64,000 nucleotides of DNA, taken from assembly GCF_000447205.1 (NCBI RefSeq), contig NZ_AUWY01000023.1, forward strand, positions 133,850 through 197,849, read 5' to 3'. Shown in pieces: positions 17,467 to 26,194 of this stretch. Source of the DNA: Sphingobium ummariense RL-3. Its GTDB lineage: Bacteria > Pseudomonadota > Alphaproteobacteria > Sphingomonadales > Sphingomonadaceae. The position numbers and the translations under genes are program-made. The stretch's first letter is position 1. Each line of letters opens with the position of its first letter. The notes below the pieces were generated by a model. That model worked only from the letters and a program-made list of their open reading frames with translations. It did no database searches and was not told where the DNA came from.

Positions 17467-17508
17467 GCCCGGCCAGCGCGCCGGGCGTTTTCGTTTCAGG
17501 AGTCCGTC
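17467..17508 (+). promoter_or_regulatory. Terminator-like hairpin fused to a ribosome binding site (copy B)
   Basis: GCCCGG (17467-17472) and CCGGGC (17481-17486) form a hairpin followed by GTTTTCG and TTTCAGGAG ahead of the ATG at 17509. It is the second copy of the element at 16214-16258. Confidence 0.6.
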
Positions 17509-17925
17509 ATGGCCGACTATTTCACCCATTTCTCCTGCGTGCTCGATGTCGGAACGCCCGACAACGCGGCCCGCGCACTCGATCTCTACAACCGCCTGTC
17601 CGACGAAAACGCATCGGAAGATCCGCCATCCGAAGGGTTCGATCTTTCCATCGTTCCCGAACATGGCGGCACCAGCCTCTGGATCCGCGACGATGTCACC
17701 GGCGACCCGGAGCATGTCATCCAGTTCGTCAAACGCTGTGCCAGCGCGTTCGGCCTCACCGGACGGTGGGGCTTCCAATACGCCAATACTTGCTCGCGCC
17801 CCCGCGTCGGCGCGTTCGGCGGTGGCGCCCATGTTCTCGATCTCGCCACCGGCAAGACCGTGGCGTGGACCTACACCGGAGGCTGGCTCTACGAGGTGCT
17901 CGATGGAGGCGATCCCGATGCCTGA
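17509..17925 (+). CDS. Hypothetical ICE protein
   Basis: A 138-residue protein (MADYFTHFSCVLDVGTPDNA) with no motif I recognise. It contains a Gly/Trp-rich end (VAWTYTGGWLYEVLDGGD). The ATG at 17509 is chosen for AGGAG six bases upstream. Its last bases overlap the start of the gene at 17918 by eight, consistent with one operon. Confidence 0.65.
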   Translation: MADYFTHFSCVLDVGTPDNAARALDLYNRLSDENASEDPPSEGFDLSIVPEHGGTSLWIRDDVTGDPEHVIQFVKRCASAFGLTGRWGFQYANTCSRPRVGAFGGGAHVLDLATGKTVAWTYTGGWLYEVLDGGDPDA

Positions 17926-18562
17926 GATCATCGAAACCACCGTCTATCAGCTCGATGAGCTCGCGGACGCCGCCAAAGACGAAGCCCGCGCATGGTATCG
18001 GCAGACCGGCTTCGAGCATGACTGGTTCGAGTTCGTCTTCGACGACTTCGAACGCATCTGCGCCATATTTGGAATAGAGCTGCGAACTTACCCGGTCCGC
18101 CTCTACGGCGGTGGCGCAAGGCAGAAGCCGTGCATTTTCTTCTCCGGGTTCTGGAGCCAGGGCGACGGAGCCTGCTTCGAAGGGCGCTATCGCTATGCCA
18201 AGGCCGCTCCCCGCGAGATTCGGGGCTATGCGCCGAAAGATGGCGAGCTGCACCGGATTGCCGATGCTCTGCAGGCGGTCCAGCGGCGCAACTTCTACCA
18301 GCTTCATGCCAGCATCGTCCACCGGGATCGCTACTACCATGAATATTGCATGGCGATCGGAGTCGAGCGCGACAGCCCGACCTGGCAGGACATGACGGCC
18401 GATGCAGAAGATGCAGTGATCGAGACGCTGCGCGATCTGGCGCGCTGGCTCTATCGCCAGCTCGGAGCCGAATATGAGTATCAGTCCTCCGACACCTCCG
18501 TCGATGAGGCGATCCTCGCCAACGGCTACACCTTCACGGAGAACGGACACCGGTTCGGATAA
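17918..18562 (+). CDS. Hypothetical protein, antitoxin-of-TA-stability-system type
   Basis: The 214-residue protein contains FFSGFWSQGDGACFEGRYRY, a segment shared by phage and plasmid proteins often labelled antitoxin of toxin-antitoxin stability system; that label has weak experimental support. There is no visible toxin partner next to it. It overlaps the upstream gene and ends the run of small genes begun at 16259. Confidence 0.65.
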   Translation: MPEIIETTVYQLDELADAAKDEARAWYRQTGFEHDWFEFVFDDFERICAIFGIELRTYPVRLYGGGARQKPCIFFSGFWSQGDGACFEGRYRYAKAAPREIRGYAPKDGELHRIADALQAVQRRNFYQLHASIVHRDRYYHEYCMAIGVERDSPTWQDMTADAEDAVIETLRDLARWLYRQLGAEYEYQSSDTSVDEAILANGYTFTENGHRFG

Positions 18563-18568
18563 CAGTCG

Positions 18569-18928
18569 TTACCAGACTGCCACTTCCCATTGGCCGTTCA
18601 CGCGGGCAAAACCGATCGCCCGGTTCTGCGGCGTCGCGTTCGGCTTGGTCGGGTCGAGCACGACCTGGGTCATGCACATCACGCCCGGGCCGACTCCACC
18701 GGGCGAGCAGTCGCCGAGCTTCAACGTCGCATGAGAGAGCACCGTCCCCGTGAACAGACGATGTCGGCGCACGGCCTCCGTCGCTTCCTCCTCGGTCGGC
18801 TGTGCGATCCCGGCCGCCGCGGCAGGCGACGCCGGGGCGGGCGCGATAGCGGGCCGCAGAATGAATCCGGCCACAAAGCCGATAACGAGGCAGGCGGCCG
18901 CCACAATCCCGATCGTGCTTCCTCTCAC
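18569..18928 (-). CDS. Single-pass membrane protein, hypothetical
   Basis: The 119-residue product has one N-terminal transmembrane segment (IGIVAAACLVIGFVAGFI), an Ala/Pro-rich linker and a small soluble domain with two cysteines (KLGDCSPGG, GVMCMTQVVLDP). I chose the GTG at 18928, six bases after GAGGAG; a longer frame opens at 19000 without a good site. It converges on the gene ending at 18562. The topology suggests a periplasmic domain; function unknown. Confidence 0.6.
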   Translation of the reverse strand: MRGSTIGIVAAACLVIGFVAGFILRPAIAPAPASPAAAAGIAQPTEEEATEAVRRHRLFTGTVLSHATLKLGDCSPGGVGPGVMCMTQVVLDPTKPNATPQNRAIGFARVNGQWEVAVW

Positions 18929-18931
18929 CAC

Positions 18932-19235
18932 GCTCTCCTCGAAACCCAATGGCGGCGCACTCTCATCATTCCCGATGTCAGCGGAACCGCGGTGCGCCAT
19001 CTTATGAATAAGCGATCATAGCCCCTTCGGCCTGGCCCCGAAACAACGACCGTCTATTGACCGAACGGTTCGACCGATCTTCTGCACCTGACACCTCCGT
19101 GCGCCTGCGGCTTCCTGGCTGGAGGCGCCGCGACCCAGGTCAACGGACAAGCCGTTCCCGCGCGCCAGGGCGCTGGCGTGACCCCCGCCGCCTGACCGCC
19201 CTCCGCCCGTCGCAACGCGAACTGAAGGCGAGGCA
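18932..19235. other. Intergenic region with a partial palindrome
   Basis: About 300 bp between divergent genes. It contains TTGACCGAACGGTTCGACC around 19057-19075, which resembles the TetR operators near 53.2 and 56.5 kb but with only five-base arms. No ORF with a ribosome binding site is evident. Confidence 0.35.
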
Positions 19236-19559
19236 ATGTGCAGAGTGTTGAACAAGCATCGGTCGGGCGTTCCGACCGGGGCCGTCTATATCGGCCGGGG
19301 CAGCAAATGGGGCAATCCGTTCCGCATTGGTCGGGATGGCGATCGCGCGACCGTCATCGCGAAATATGCGCGCTGGCTCGCGAGCCAGGTTCATCTGCTG
19401 CGCGCGCTCGACGAGCTGCGCGGTCGCGACCTCGTCTGTTTCTGCGCGCCGCTGCCCTGCCATGGCGATCTGCTTCGCAGGCTCGCCAATGCCAGCCGGG
19501 AGGAGCGGATCGCATGGTGGTGCGAGGCGGCACGACCCTCATCGCACGCCGCTGAATGA
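19236..19559 (+). CDS. DUF4326 protein
   Basis: The 107-residue protein has the DUF4326 pattern: YIGRGSKWGNPFRIGRDGD near the N-terminus and LVCFCAPLPCHGDLL near the middle. The family is common in phages and plasmids and its role is unknown; the Cys/His cluster suggests metal or nucleotide binding. It converges on vapC, ending one base before it. Confidence 0.8.
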   Translation: MCRVLNKHRSGVPTGAVYIGRGSKWGNPFRIGRDGDRATVIAKYARWLASQVHLLRALDELRGRDLVCFCAPLPCHGDLLRRLANASREERIAWWCEAARPSSHAAE

Positions 19560-19949
19560 TCATGGCGTCTCGACGGGGATAGGCGCTCGTCCCTTGGCAC
19601 GTTTGGCCAGCTTGCGATCGAAACTTAGAAAGACGTTGCAATGACCGGCTTTGGCGAGGTGGAGCGCGTCGGCGAAATCCATGCCCTCGCTCATCCAGTC
19701 GAGCGCCTGCGCCAGGATCGCCGGCTCCTCGATCATAATGCCCGGCAAGCCGGCCAGCCCACGCAAGCCATCAGCAATCCGAGACGGCGCAAAACCATAG
19801 CCGCTGCGCAGCACCCACTCGCTTTCGAGCAGCACCGTCGTTGCAATGAAGATATCACCGGCTTCAATCGTGGCGCGCGCCGCCTTGGCCTGGCGCTTGT
19901 CGTCGGCGGTCAGAAAGCGAACGACGACATTGGTGTCAATCGCGCGCAC
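19560..19949 (-). CDS. vapC: PIN-domain RNase toxin (VapC-type)
   Basis: The 129-residue protein has the PIN acidic residues: DTN at the N-terminus, LESEWVL, and DFADALHL near the C-terminus followed by FLSFDRKL. VapC toxins cleave tRNA or rRNA when the antitoxin is lost. I chose the GTG at 19949, which overlaps the antitoxin's end by 14 bases; a longer frame would enter the antitoxin gene. It probably stabilises the element. Confidence 0.88.
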   Translation of the reverse strand: MRAIDTNVVVRFLTADDKRQAKAARATIEAGDIFIATTVLLESEWVLRSGYGFAPSRIADGLRGLAGLPGIMIEEPAILAQALDWMSEGMDFADALHLAKAGHCNVFLSFDRKLAKRAKGRAPIPVETP

Positions 19950-20211
19950 GCCGCGCCGCCTCCGCCGCGACCGCAGCGTCCATCTCATCTATCGACTTCG
20001 CCCGACCTTCAAAGGCGAGCGAACCGAACACCGCTTCGACGGTCGCGGGCGCAAAGGCAGGCTCCGGCTTCAGCAGCACACCCTCCGACGTGCTCTCCAC
20101 CGTCAGGCGCGTGCCAGCGGGCCAATGCCGCAAGTCGCGGATCGCCTTTGGCAGAATGACCTGGCCCTTGGTTGATATGACAGTCGTCAGCCGATCCTGT
20201 GCGTTCGCCAC
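19936..20211 (-). CDS. vapB: AbrB/MazE-type antitoxin (VapB)
   Basis: The 91-residue protein carries an AbrB/SpoVT swapped-hairpin domain (TTVISTKGQVILPKAIRDLR) and an acidic, Ala-rich C-terminus that would wrap the toxin. The start is a GTG preceded by AAGGAGG with a six-base gap, a stronger signal than any ATG in the longer frame. It is the first gene of the vapBC operon. Confidence 0.88.
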   Translation of the reverse strand: MANAQDRLTTVISTKGQVILPKAIRDLRHWPAGTRLTVESTSEGVLLKPEPAFAPATVEAVFGSLAFEGRAKSIDEMDAAVAAEAARRARD

Positions 20212-20536
20212 GGCGAACCTCCTTAAATGTAAGACGTAAGTAAGATAGCTTGAAAAGGCGCAATCGGCAACAGCTTCGGCGCCTCCGGACGAACCGCATA
20301 AGCCGTCCATCAACATAAGTCGTTGGGCGGCTTTGCTTATCTTGGACGAGCGACTTCCTCTGCGCGCACTCTCCTGCCACGACTTCAATGCCCGTCGCAC
20401 CGCGCGGATCGCAGAATGGCGGGGCCTGACGGCCGCCGCCCGAGAGGAAGAGGACGGCCGGAACGGGTTTGAGCCGGTCCGGTCGAGAGAGAGCGCCGGT
20501 CAGCTCGTCCTTCTCCGCTCTCCCGAGGTTCCCATC
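20212..20536. promoter_or_regulatory. Divergent promoter and leader of the helicase gene
   Basis: This 325-bp spacer lies between vapB and the large methyltransferase-helicase gene. Near 20460-20500 it has ACGGGTTTGAGCC and GAGAGAGAG, recalling the core of RNA leaders 1-3. GGAAGAGGACG near 20450 could pair with CGTCCTTCTCC near 20510. It looks like a diverged member of the same leader type. GAGG stands eight bases before the ATG. Confidence 0.45.
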
Positions 20537-23500
20537 ATGAACAACGCTTCCGCACAGGCGGCCGCTCAGGCCGCCTCGCTCCCGCTCGCACCGGAGACCC
20601 CGCCGGCTCGCGCCGTCCTTGCCGCCGCCGAGCAGCTTCTGCCCCATCTCGAACAGGGTCGGCCGGTCGACGCCGCGACGCTGCGCGCCGCCATGGAGAC
20701 CGCCTTCGGCGCGTCCGACGCGAGCGGCGCCTGGGACTGGAAGACTGCTTACGACGCCTGCGAAGCCGCCACCGTCCTGTTCCTGCGCAAATACGGAAAG
20801 GCGCTCTTCCGCAAATCCGCTTCGCCGGCTTTGCGGCTTTCCGCTCTGGCCAAAATCACCGGCCTTTTGCCGACTCATACGCGCCGGTCCGAGCAGGCGC
20901 AGGCCTTTCAGCAGTTTTCTACGCCCCTGCCGCTGGGCCTCGCGGCGCTGACCGCGGCCGCGCTGACGCCGGCCGACCGCGTGCTGGAGCCCTCGGCCGG
21001 CACCGGCCTTCTGGCGATCCTCGCCGAGATTGCGGGCGCGACGCTCGATCTCAACGAACTGGCCGAGACACGCGCCGACCTGCTTTCCGCTCTCTTTCCG
21101 GCCGTACCGCTCACGCGCTACGACGCGGCCCAGATCGACGACCATCTGGATCCGGCCACTGTCCCAAGCGTCGTCATCATGAATCCGCCCTTCTCGGTGA
21201 TGGCCAATGTTTCCGGGCGGATGGGCGACGCCGACTATCGGCACATCGCCTCCGCCCTCGCACGACTTGCTCCGGGCGGTCGTCTCGTCGCGATCACCGG
21301 CGCCAATTTCTCGCCCGACGCTCCGGCCTGGCGAGACAGTTTCATCCGGTTGCAGGAGCGCGGCCGCATCGTGTTCACCGCCGCGATCGCGGGCTCTGTC
21401 TATGCCAAGCATGGCACGACCATCGAGACGCGTCTGACCGTCATCGACAAGCGTCCCGCCGAAGACAAAGCGCGCTTTCCCGAATCCGCCGGAGTCGCGC
21501 CCGATGTCACGACGCTCCTGCAATGGCTGGATAACCTGCTTCCCCCTCGCATGAGCTGCTCGCTGCCAAGCGTGCCCGTCGTGGCTGGCGCTATGCCCCG
21601 CACCGTGCGCGGCTATCTCGCCCGCGCGGCCAGCGTGCAGCCGCCTCGCGGCATTGCCGCGCCCGACGGCCTGCCGCTCAGCTACGAGCCGGTCGACTGG
21701 ACGCCGCCCGAGGGCGCACGCCTGTCTGACTCGATCTACGAACCCTATGCGCTCCAGTCGATCCGCCTTCCCGGCGCGCAGCCCCATCCGACCAAGCTCG
21801 TGCAATCCGCAGCCATGGCATCGGTCGCGCCGCCCAAGCCGAGCTACCGACCGACGCTTCCGGCCGCGCTCGTCTCCGCGGGCATTCTCTCCGATGCGCA
21901 ACTCGAAACGGTCATCTATGCCGGCGAAGCGCATGGTGAATATCTCGCCGGCGCCTGGACCGTGGATGAGACCTGCGATGTGGTTTCCGCAGCTTCCGAT
22001 GATGCGGCCCACAGCGTCCGCTTCCGCCGCGGCTTCATGCTCGGCGACGGCACCGGTGCCGGCAAGGGCCGCCAGTCGGCCGGGATCATCCTCGACAACT
22101 GGCTCCAGGGCCGCCGCAAGGCCGTCTGGATCTCGAAGTCCGACAAGCTGCTCGAGGACGCCCAGCGCGACTGGTCGGCGCTCGGCATGGAGCGCTTGCT
22201 GGTCACGCCGCTGTCGCGCTTTCCGCAGGGCACGTCCATCCGGCTTGCCGAAGGCATCCTTTTTACCACCTATGCCACGCTACGGTCCGACGACCGGGGA
22301 GAAAAGCTTTCCCGCGTCAAGCAGATCGTCGAATGGTTGGGCTCCGACTTCGATGGAGTGATCATTTTCGACGAGAGCCACGCCATGCAAAACGCCGGCG
22401 GCGGAAAAAGTGAACGCGGCGACGTCGCCCCCTCGCAGCAGGGCCGTGCCGGGCTCAGGCTCCAGCACGCGCTCCCCAATGCGCGTGTCGTCTACGTCTC
22501 GGCAACCGGGGCAACCACCGTTCACAATCTCGCTTACGCCCAGCGGCTCGGCCTGTGGGGCGGGGAGGATTTCCCCTTCGCCAACCGCGCCGAGTTCATC
22601 GAGGCCGTCGAGAATGGCGGCGTCGCGGCGATGGAAGTGCTCGCCCGCGACCTGCGCGCACTCGGCCTCTACACGGCCCGGTCGCTCTCCTATGACGGTG
22701 TCGAATATGAGCTGGTCGAACACCAGCTTACTGCTGAGCAGACCCGCATCTACGACGCCTATGCCGGCGCCTTTACCATCATCCACAATCATCTCGACGC
22801 GGCCATGCAGGCCGCCAATATCACCGGCGCGTCAGGCACCCTCAACCGGCAGGCGAAAGCCGCCGCCCGCTCGGCCTTCGAAAGCGCCAAACAGCGTTTC
22901 TTCGGCCATCTGCTGACGAGCATGAAGACCCCGACGCTGATCCGCTCGATCGAGCAGGATCTCGCCACCGGCCATGCCGCCGTCGTCCAGATCGTTTCGA
23001 CCGGCGAGGCCCTGATGGAGCGTCGTCTGGCCGAAGTCCCGACCGAAGAATGGAATGATATTCGCGTGGATATCACGCCCCGCGAGTATGTCCTGGATTA
23101 CCTTGCCCATTCCTTCCCGGTGCAGCTCTACGAGCCGTTCACCGACAGCGAAGGCAATCTTTCGTCTCGCCCCGTCTATCGCGATGGACAACCCGTCGAG
23201 AGCCGCGAAGCCGTCGCCCGCCGCGACGAGCTGATCGAGCGGCTCGCAGCGCTTGCGCCCGTTCCCGGCGCGCTCGATCAGATCGTCCAGCGGTTCGGCA
23301 CGGAGGTGGCCGCCGAAGTCACCGGCCGATCACGCCGCGTCGTCCGCAAGGGCGAGCGCCTCGTCGTCGAGAACCGCGCGGCATCCGCCAATCTCGCCGA
23401 GGCGGCCGCCTTCATGGATGACCAGAAGCGCGTGCTGATCTTTTCGGACGCTGGCGGCACCGGACGCAGTTATCATGCCGATCTTGCGGCCCGGAACCAG

Positions 23501-24865
23501 CGCCTGCGCGTTCATTATCTGCTTGAGCCGGGCTGGAAAGCCGATGCCGCCATCCAGGGTCTCGGCCGCACCAACCGCACAAACCAGGCGCAGCCGCCGC
23601 TGTTTCGGCCAGTCGCCACCGACGTCAAGGCCGAGAAGCGCTTTCTCTCCACAATCGCCCGCCGGCTCGACACGCTCGGCGCCATCACGCGCGGGCAGCG
23701 CCAGACCGGGGGTCAGGGCCTTTTCCGGCCCGAAGACAATCTCGAATCGCATTACGCGCGCGATGCGCTCCGGCAGCTCTATCTGCTGCTCGTTCGCGGC
23801 AAGGTCGATGGCTGCTCGCTCGACCGCTTTGAATCGGCGACCGGCCTCCGCTTGACCGACGACAATGGCATCAAGGACGAACTGCCGCCGATCACGACGT
23901 TCCTCAATCGCCTGCTGGCGCTGACCATCGAGCTGCAGGGCGTGTTGTTCACTGCCTTCGAACAATTGCTCAACGCCAAGATCGAAGGCGCCATCCGCGC
24001 CGGCATATACGATGTCGGGCTCGAAACCCTGCGTGCGGAAAGCTTCGTCGTCACCGACAGCGACGTCATCCATACGCATCCGGGGACCGGGGCGGAAACG
24101 CGCCTGCTCACCATCGCATGCCGCGAGCGCAATCACCCCACGACCCTGGCTGACGCCCTCGATCATCTTGGCGATCCGCGCGCGCGGCTGCTGGTCAATG
24201 GTCGCTCACATCGCGCCGCCGTTCAGGTGCCGGCATCCGCGATCATGCTCGACGATGGCGAAATCGAGCGGCGCGTCTGCCTCATCCGGCCGATGGAACG
24301 GCACTATGCACCCTTGCACATGATGGCCGAAAGCCATTGGCAGGAAGTCGGCCGCGACGCTTTCGCCAAGGCCTGGCATGCCGAAATTGCCGACGTCCCC
24401 GAATTCTCCGAAAGCACGATCCACATCGTCGCCGGCCTGCTGTTGCCGATCTGGAAACGCCTGCCCGACGAATCCACCCGCGTCTATCGGCTCCAGACCG
24501 ACGCTGGCGAGCGCATCATCGGGCGACGGGTCTCCCCGGCATGGGCGGCAAACGCCGCCACCACGGGGGCCACGACCCTCGCACCTGACCACGCTTTTTC
24601 CGCGTTGATGGACGGGACGACCACTCTCGATCTTGCCGAGGGGCTCCAACTGCGTCGCGCGCGCGTGATGGGCAGCTATCGCATGGAACTGAACGGCTTT
24701 ACCGAAGCGATGCGGGAGCGTCTGCGCGCCTATGGCCTGTTCAGCGAGATCATCTCGTGGAAGCTGCGCTTCTTCGTCCCGGTCGACACCACCGGTCCCG
24801 TCGTTCTCGCCAAGCTGCTCGATACCTATCCGGTCGCGCGCATCATCGAGCGGGAGGCAGCCTGA
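20537..24865 (+). CDS. Strawberry-notch-type methyltransferase-helicase (DarB-like)
   Basis: The 1442-residue protein has an N-terminal SAM-dependent methyltransferase region (VLEPSAGTGLLAILAE near 150; VIMNPPFSVM near 215). A superfamily-2 helicase of the strawberry-notch type follows, with Walker A GDGTGAGKGRQ near 503, Walker B FDESHAMQNA near 611, and GLGRTNRTNQ near 1010 in the helicase C-terminal part. Phage P1 DarB, a similar fusion, protects P1 DNA from type I restriction after delivery. A comparable antirestriction role during conjugation is plausible but inferred. The next gene starts on the stop codon (TGATG), so the two are coupled. The ATG at 20537 is preferred to a longer frame from 20333. 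Confidence 0.88.
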   Translation: MNNASAQAAAQAASLPLAPETPPARAVLAAAEQLLPHLEQGRPVDAATLRAAMETAFGASDASGAWDWKTAYDACEAATVLFLRKYGKALFRKSASPALRLSALAKITGLLPTHTRRSEQAQAFQQFSTPLPLGLAALTAAALTPADRVLEPSAGTGLLAILAEIAGATLDLNELAETRADLLSALFPAVPLTRYDAAQIDDHLDPATVPSVVIMNPPFSVMANVSGRMGDADYRHIASALARLAPGGRLVAITGANFSPDAPAWRDSFIRLQERGRIVFTAAIAGSVYAKHGTTIETRLTVIDKRPAEDKARFPESAGVAPDVTTLLQWLDNLLPPRMSCSLPSVPVVAGAMPRTVRGYLARAASVQPPRGIAAPDGLPLSYEPVDWTPPEGARLSDSIYEPYALQSIRLPGAQPHPTKLVQSAAMASVAPPKPSYRPTLPAALVSAGILSDAQLETVIYAGEAHGEYLAGAWTVDETCDVVSAASDDAAHSVRFRRGFMLGDGTGAGKGRQSAGIILDNWLQGRRKAVWISKSDKLLEDAQRDWSALGMERLLVTPLSRFPQGTSIRLAEGILFTTYATLRSDDRGEKLSRVKQIVEWLGSDFDGVIIFDESHAMQNAGGGKSERGDVAPSQQGRAGLRLQHALPNARVVYVSATGATTVHNLAYAQRLGLWGGEDFPFANRAEFIEAVENGGVAAMEVLARDLRALGLYTARSLSYDGVEYELVEHQLTAEQTRIYDAYAGAFTIIHNHLDAAMQAANITGASGTLNRQAKAAARSAFESAKQRFFGHLLTSMKTPTLIRSIEQDLATGHAAVVQIVSTGEALMERRLAEVPTEEWNDIRVDITPREYVLDYLAHSFPVQLYEPFTDSEGNLSSRPVYRDGQPVESREAVARRDELIERLAALAPVPGALDQIVQRFGTEVAAEVTGRSRRVVRKGERLVVENRAASANLAEAAAFMDDQKRVLIFSDAGGTGRSYHADLAARNQRLRVHYLLEPGWKADAAIQGLGRTNRTNQAQPPLFRPVATDVKAEKRFLSTIARRLDTLGAITRGQRQTGGQGLFRPEDNLESHYARDALRQLYLLLVRGKVDGCSLDRFESATGLRLTDDNGIKDELPPITTFLNRLLALTIELQGVLFTAFEQLLNAKIEGAIRAGIYDVGLETLRAESFVVTDSDVIHTHPGTGAETRLLTIACRERNHPTTLADALDHLGDPRARLLVNGRSHRAAVQVPASAIMLDDGEIERRVCLIRPMERHYAPLHMMAESHWQEVGRDAFAKAWHAEIADVPEFSESTIHIVAGLLLPIWKRLPDESTRVYRLQTDAGERIIGRRVSPAWAANAATTGATTLAPDHAFSALMDGTTTLDLAEGLQLRRARVMGSYRMELNGFTEAMRERLRAYGLFSEIISWKLRFFVPVDTTGPVVLAKLLDTYPVARIIEREAA

Positions 24866-25899
24866 TGGCCCTGGAAAACCCGTCCGATCTCGCACACCGC
24901 CTTGGCCGCCAGGCCGAGGCGGTGTGCCGTCACTATCTCGCCAGCGGTCGCCGCGAAGGCCGCTACTGGCTGGTAGGGGACGTGCGCAACACGCCCGGCC
25001 GTTCTATGTATGTCCGGCTCAAGGATTCTCCCAAGGGACCGGCGGGAAAATGGACCGATGCCGCGACAGGGGAACATGGCGATCTACTCGACGTCATCCG
25101 CGAGAGCTGCGGCCTCATCGACTTCAAGGATGTCGCCGACGAAGCTCGGACGTTCCTCGCCATGCCACCGCCTGAGCCGGAGCCGCGCCCCCATGAGCGC
25201 CGCACTCCAGCACCTGTCGGCTCGCCCGAAGCGGCTCGCCGTCTCATCAAAATGGCGCAGCCGATTTCGGGCACGATCGTCACGACCTATTTGCACGAAC
25301 GCGGGATTACGGATTTGCGCGGAACCGGAAGCCTGCACTACCACCCGCGCTGCTACTACCGACCGGATGACTATTCGCCGACCGAGACATGGCCGGCGAT
25401 GATCGCGGCAGTCACCGATCTGGACGGACGTATCACGGGGGCGCATCGCACCTGGCTCGACCCCCGACGCCCGGATAAGGCACCGATCGAAACGCCGCGA
25501 CGAGCGATGGGCGACCTGCTCGGCAACGCCGTCCGCTTCGGCCTCGGCGCCGAGGTCATGGCCGCCGGCGAAGGCATCGAGACCGTCCTGTCGCTCCGCC
25601 AGATCGCCGATATGCCAATGATGGCCGCACTCTCCGCAGCCCATCTTGCCGCTTGCCATTTCCCCGACACACTGCGCCGGCTCTATATCGCCCGCGACAA
25701 TGACCCGGCAGGCGACGGCGCGCGCGATAGTCTGGTCGAACGAGCGGATGCGGCCGGAATCGAGGCGGTGGTGCTGTCGCCGCGGCTCGGCGACTTCAAC
25801 GAGGACCTCCGCAAACTTGGCCGCGATGCCCTTGGCGCGCTGGTTCGTCCCCAATTCGTTCCACAGGACGTCGTCCGCTTCATGACGCTCGCGGCATAG
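24865..25899 (+). CDS. Toprim-domain protein (DUF7146/primase-like)
   Basis: The 344-residue protein has an N-terminal zinc-ribbon-like or primase-associated part and a C-terminal Toprim fold. The Toprim acidic residues are visible in AAGEGIETVLSL and LYIARDNDPAGDGA. Such proteins act as primases or nuclease-like accessory factors on mobile elements, perhaps priming the incoming strand. Its ATG overlaps the stop of the helicase gene (TGATG), indicating a shared function. Confidence 0.85.
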   Translation: MALENPSDLAHRLGRQAEAVCRHYLASGRREGRYWLVGDVRNTPGRSMYVRLKDSPKGPAGKWTDAATGEHGDLLDVIRESCGLIDFKDVADEARTFLAMPPPEPEPRPHERRTPAPVGSPEAARRLIKMAQPISGTIVTTYLHERGITDLRGTGSLHYHPRCYYRPDDYSPTETWPAMIAAVTDLDGRITGAHRTWLDPRRPDKAPIETPRRAMGDLLGNAVRFGLGAEVMAAGEGIETVLSLRQIADMPMMAALSAAHLAACHFPDTLRRLYIARDNDPAGDGARDSLVERADAAGIEAVVLSPRLGDFNEDLRKLGRDALGALVRPQFVPQDVVRFMTLAA

Positions 25900-26194
25900 G
25901 TCGGCGGAAGGGCCGGTGGCGGCTGCGAGCCGCCGCTCGCCCGGATGCATCCTGACAGCGGAGAGGACCGCGCCTCGGCCTTCCAAAGGGCGATCGACCC
26001 ACAAACGGGCCGAGCCGGCAATGGCGGCGGCCGACTATTTTCCGGCGGCCCTTCGGGCCTTTCCATCGCGAACCAAAATAGCCGGCCTTTGCCATCAAAG
26101 GGCTTCGCTTCGCTCAGCCTGCCAGCCCGGCCCGTCCGTGGGCTTCGTCGCCAAGAAGGCCGCGACGGTCGCGGTCCAACCGACGGAGCACCCC
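25900..26194 (+). promoter_or_regulatory. Leader of the DUF2493 gene with RBS-burying stem
   Basis: About 295 bp without a gene. CTTCGTCG (26143-26150) can pair with CGACGGAG (26181-26188), enclosing the hairpin CCGCGA/TCGCGG (26160-26174); GGAG, six bases before the ATG at 26195, is in the stem. This mirrors leaders 1-3 in shape but not in sequence. GCGAACCAAAATAGCCGG (26068-26085) resembles the motif at 11332. Confidence 0.5.

Noticed and set aside
19057..19075. TetR operator related to those at 53.2 and 56.5 kb
   Set aside because: Only five-base arms match; no nearby regulator. Noted only in the intergenic entry.
20009..22012. Long open frame (667 codons) on the minus strand across vapB and the helicase start
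   Set aside because: It overlaps two well-supported genes and shows no domain; only the short VapB frame is real on that strand.
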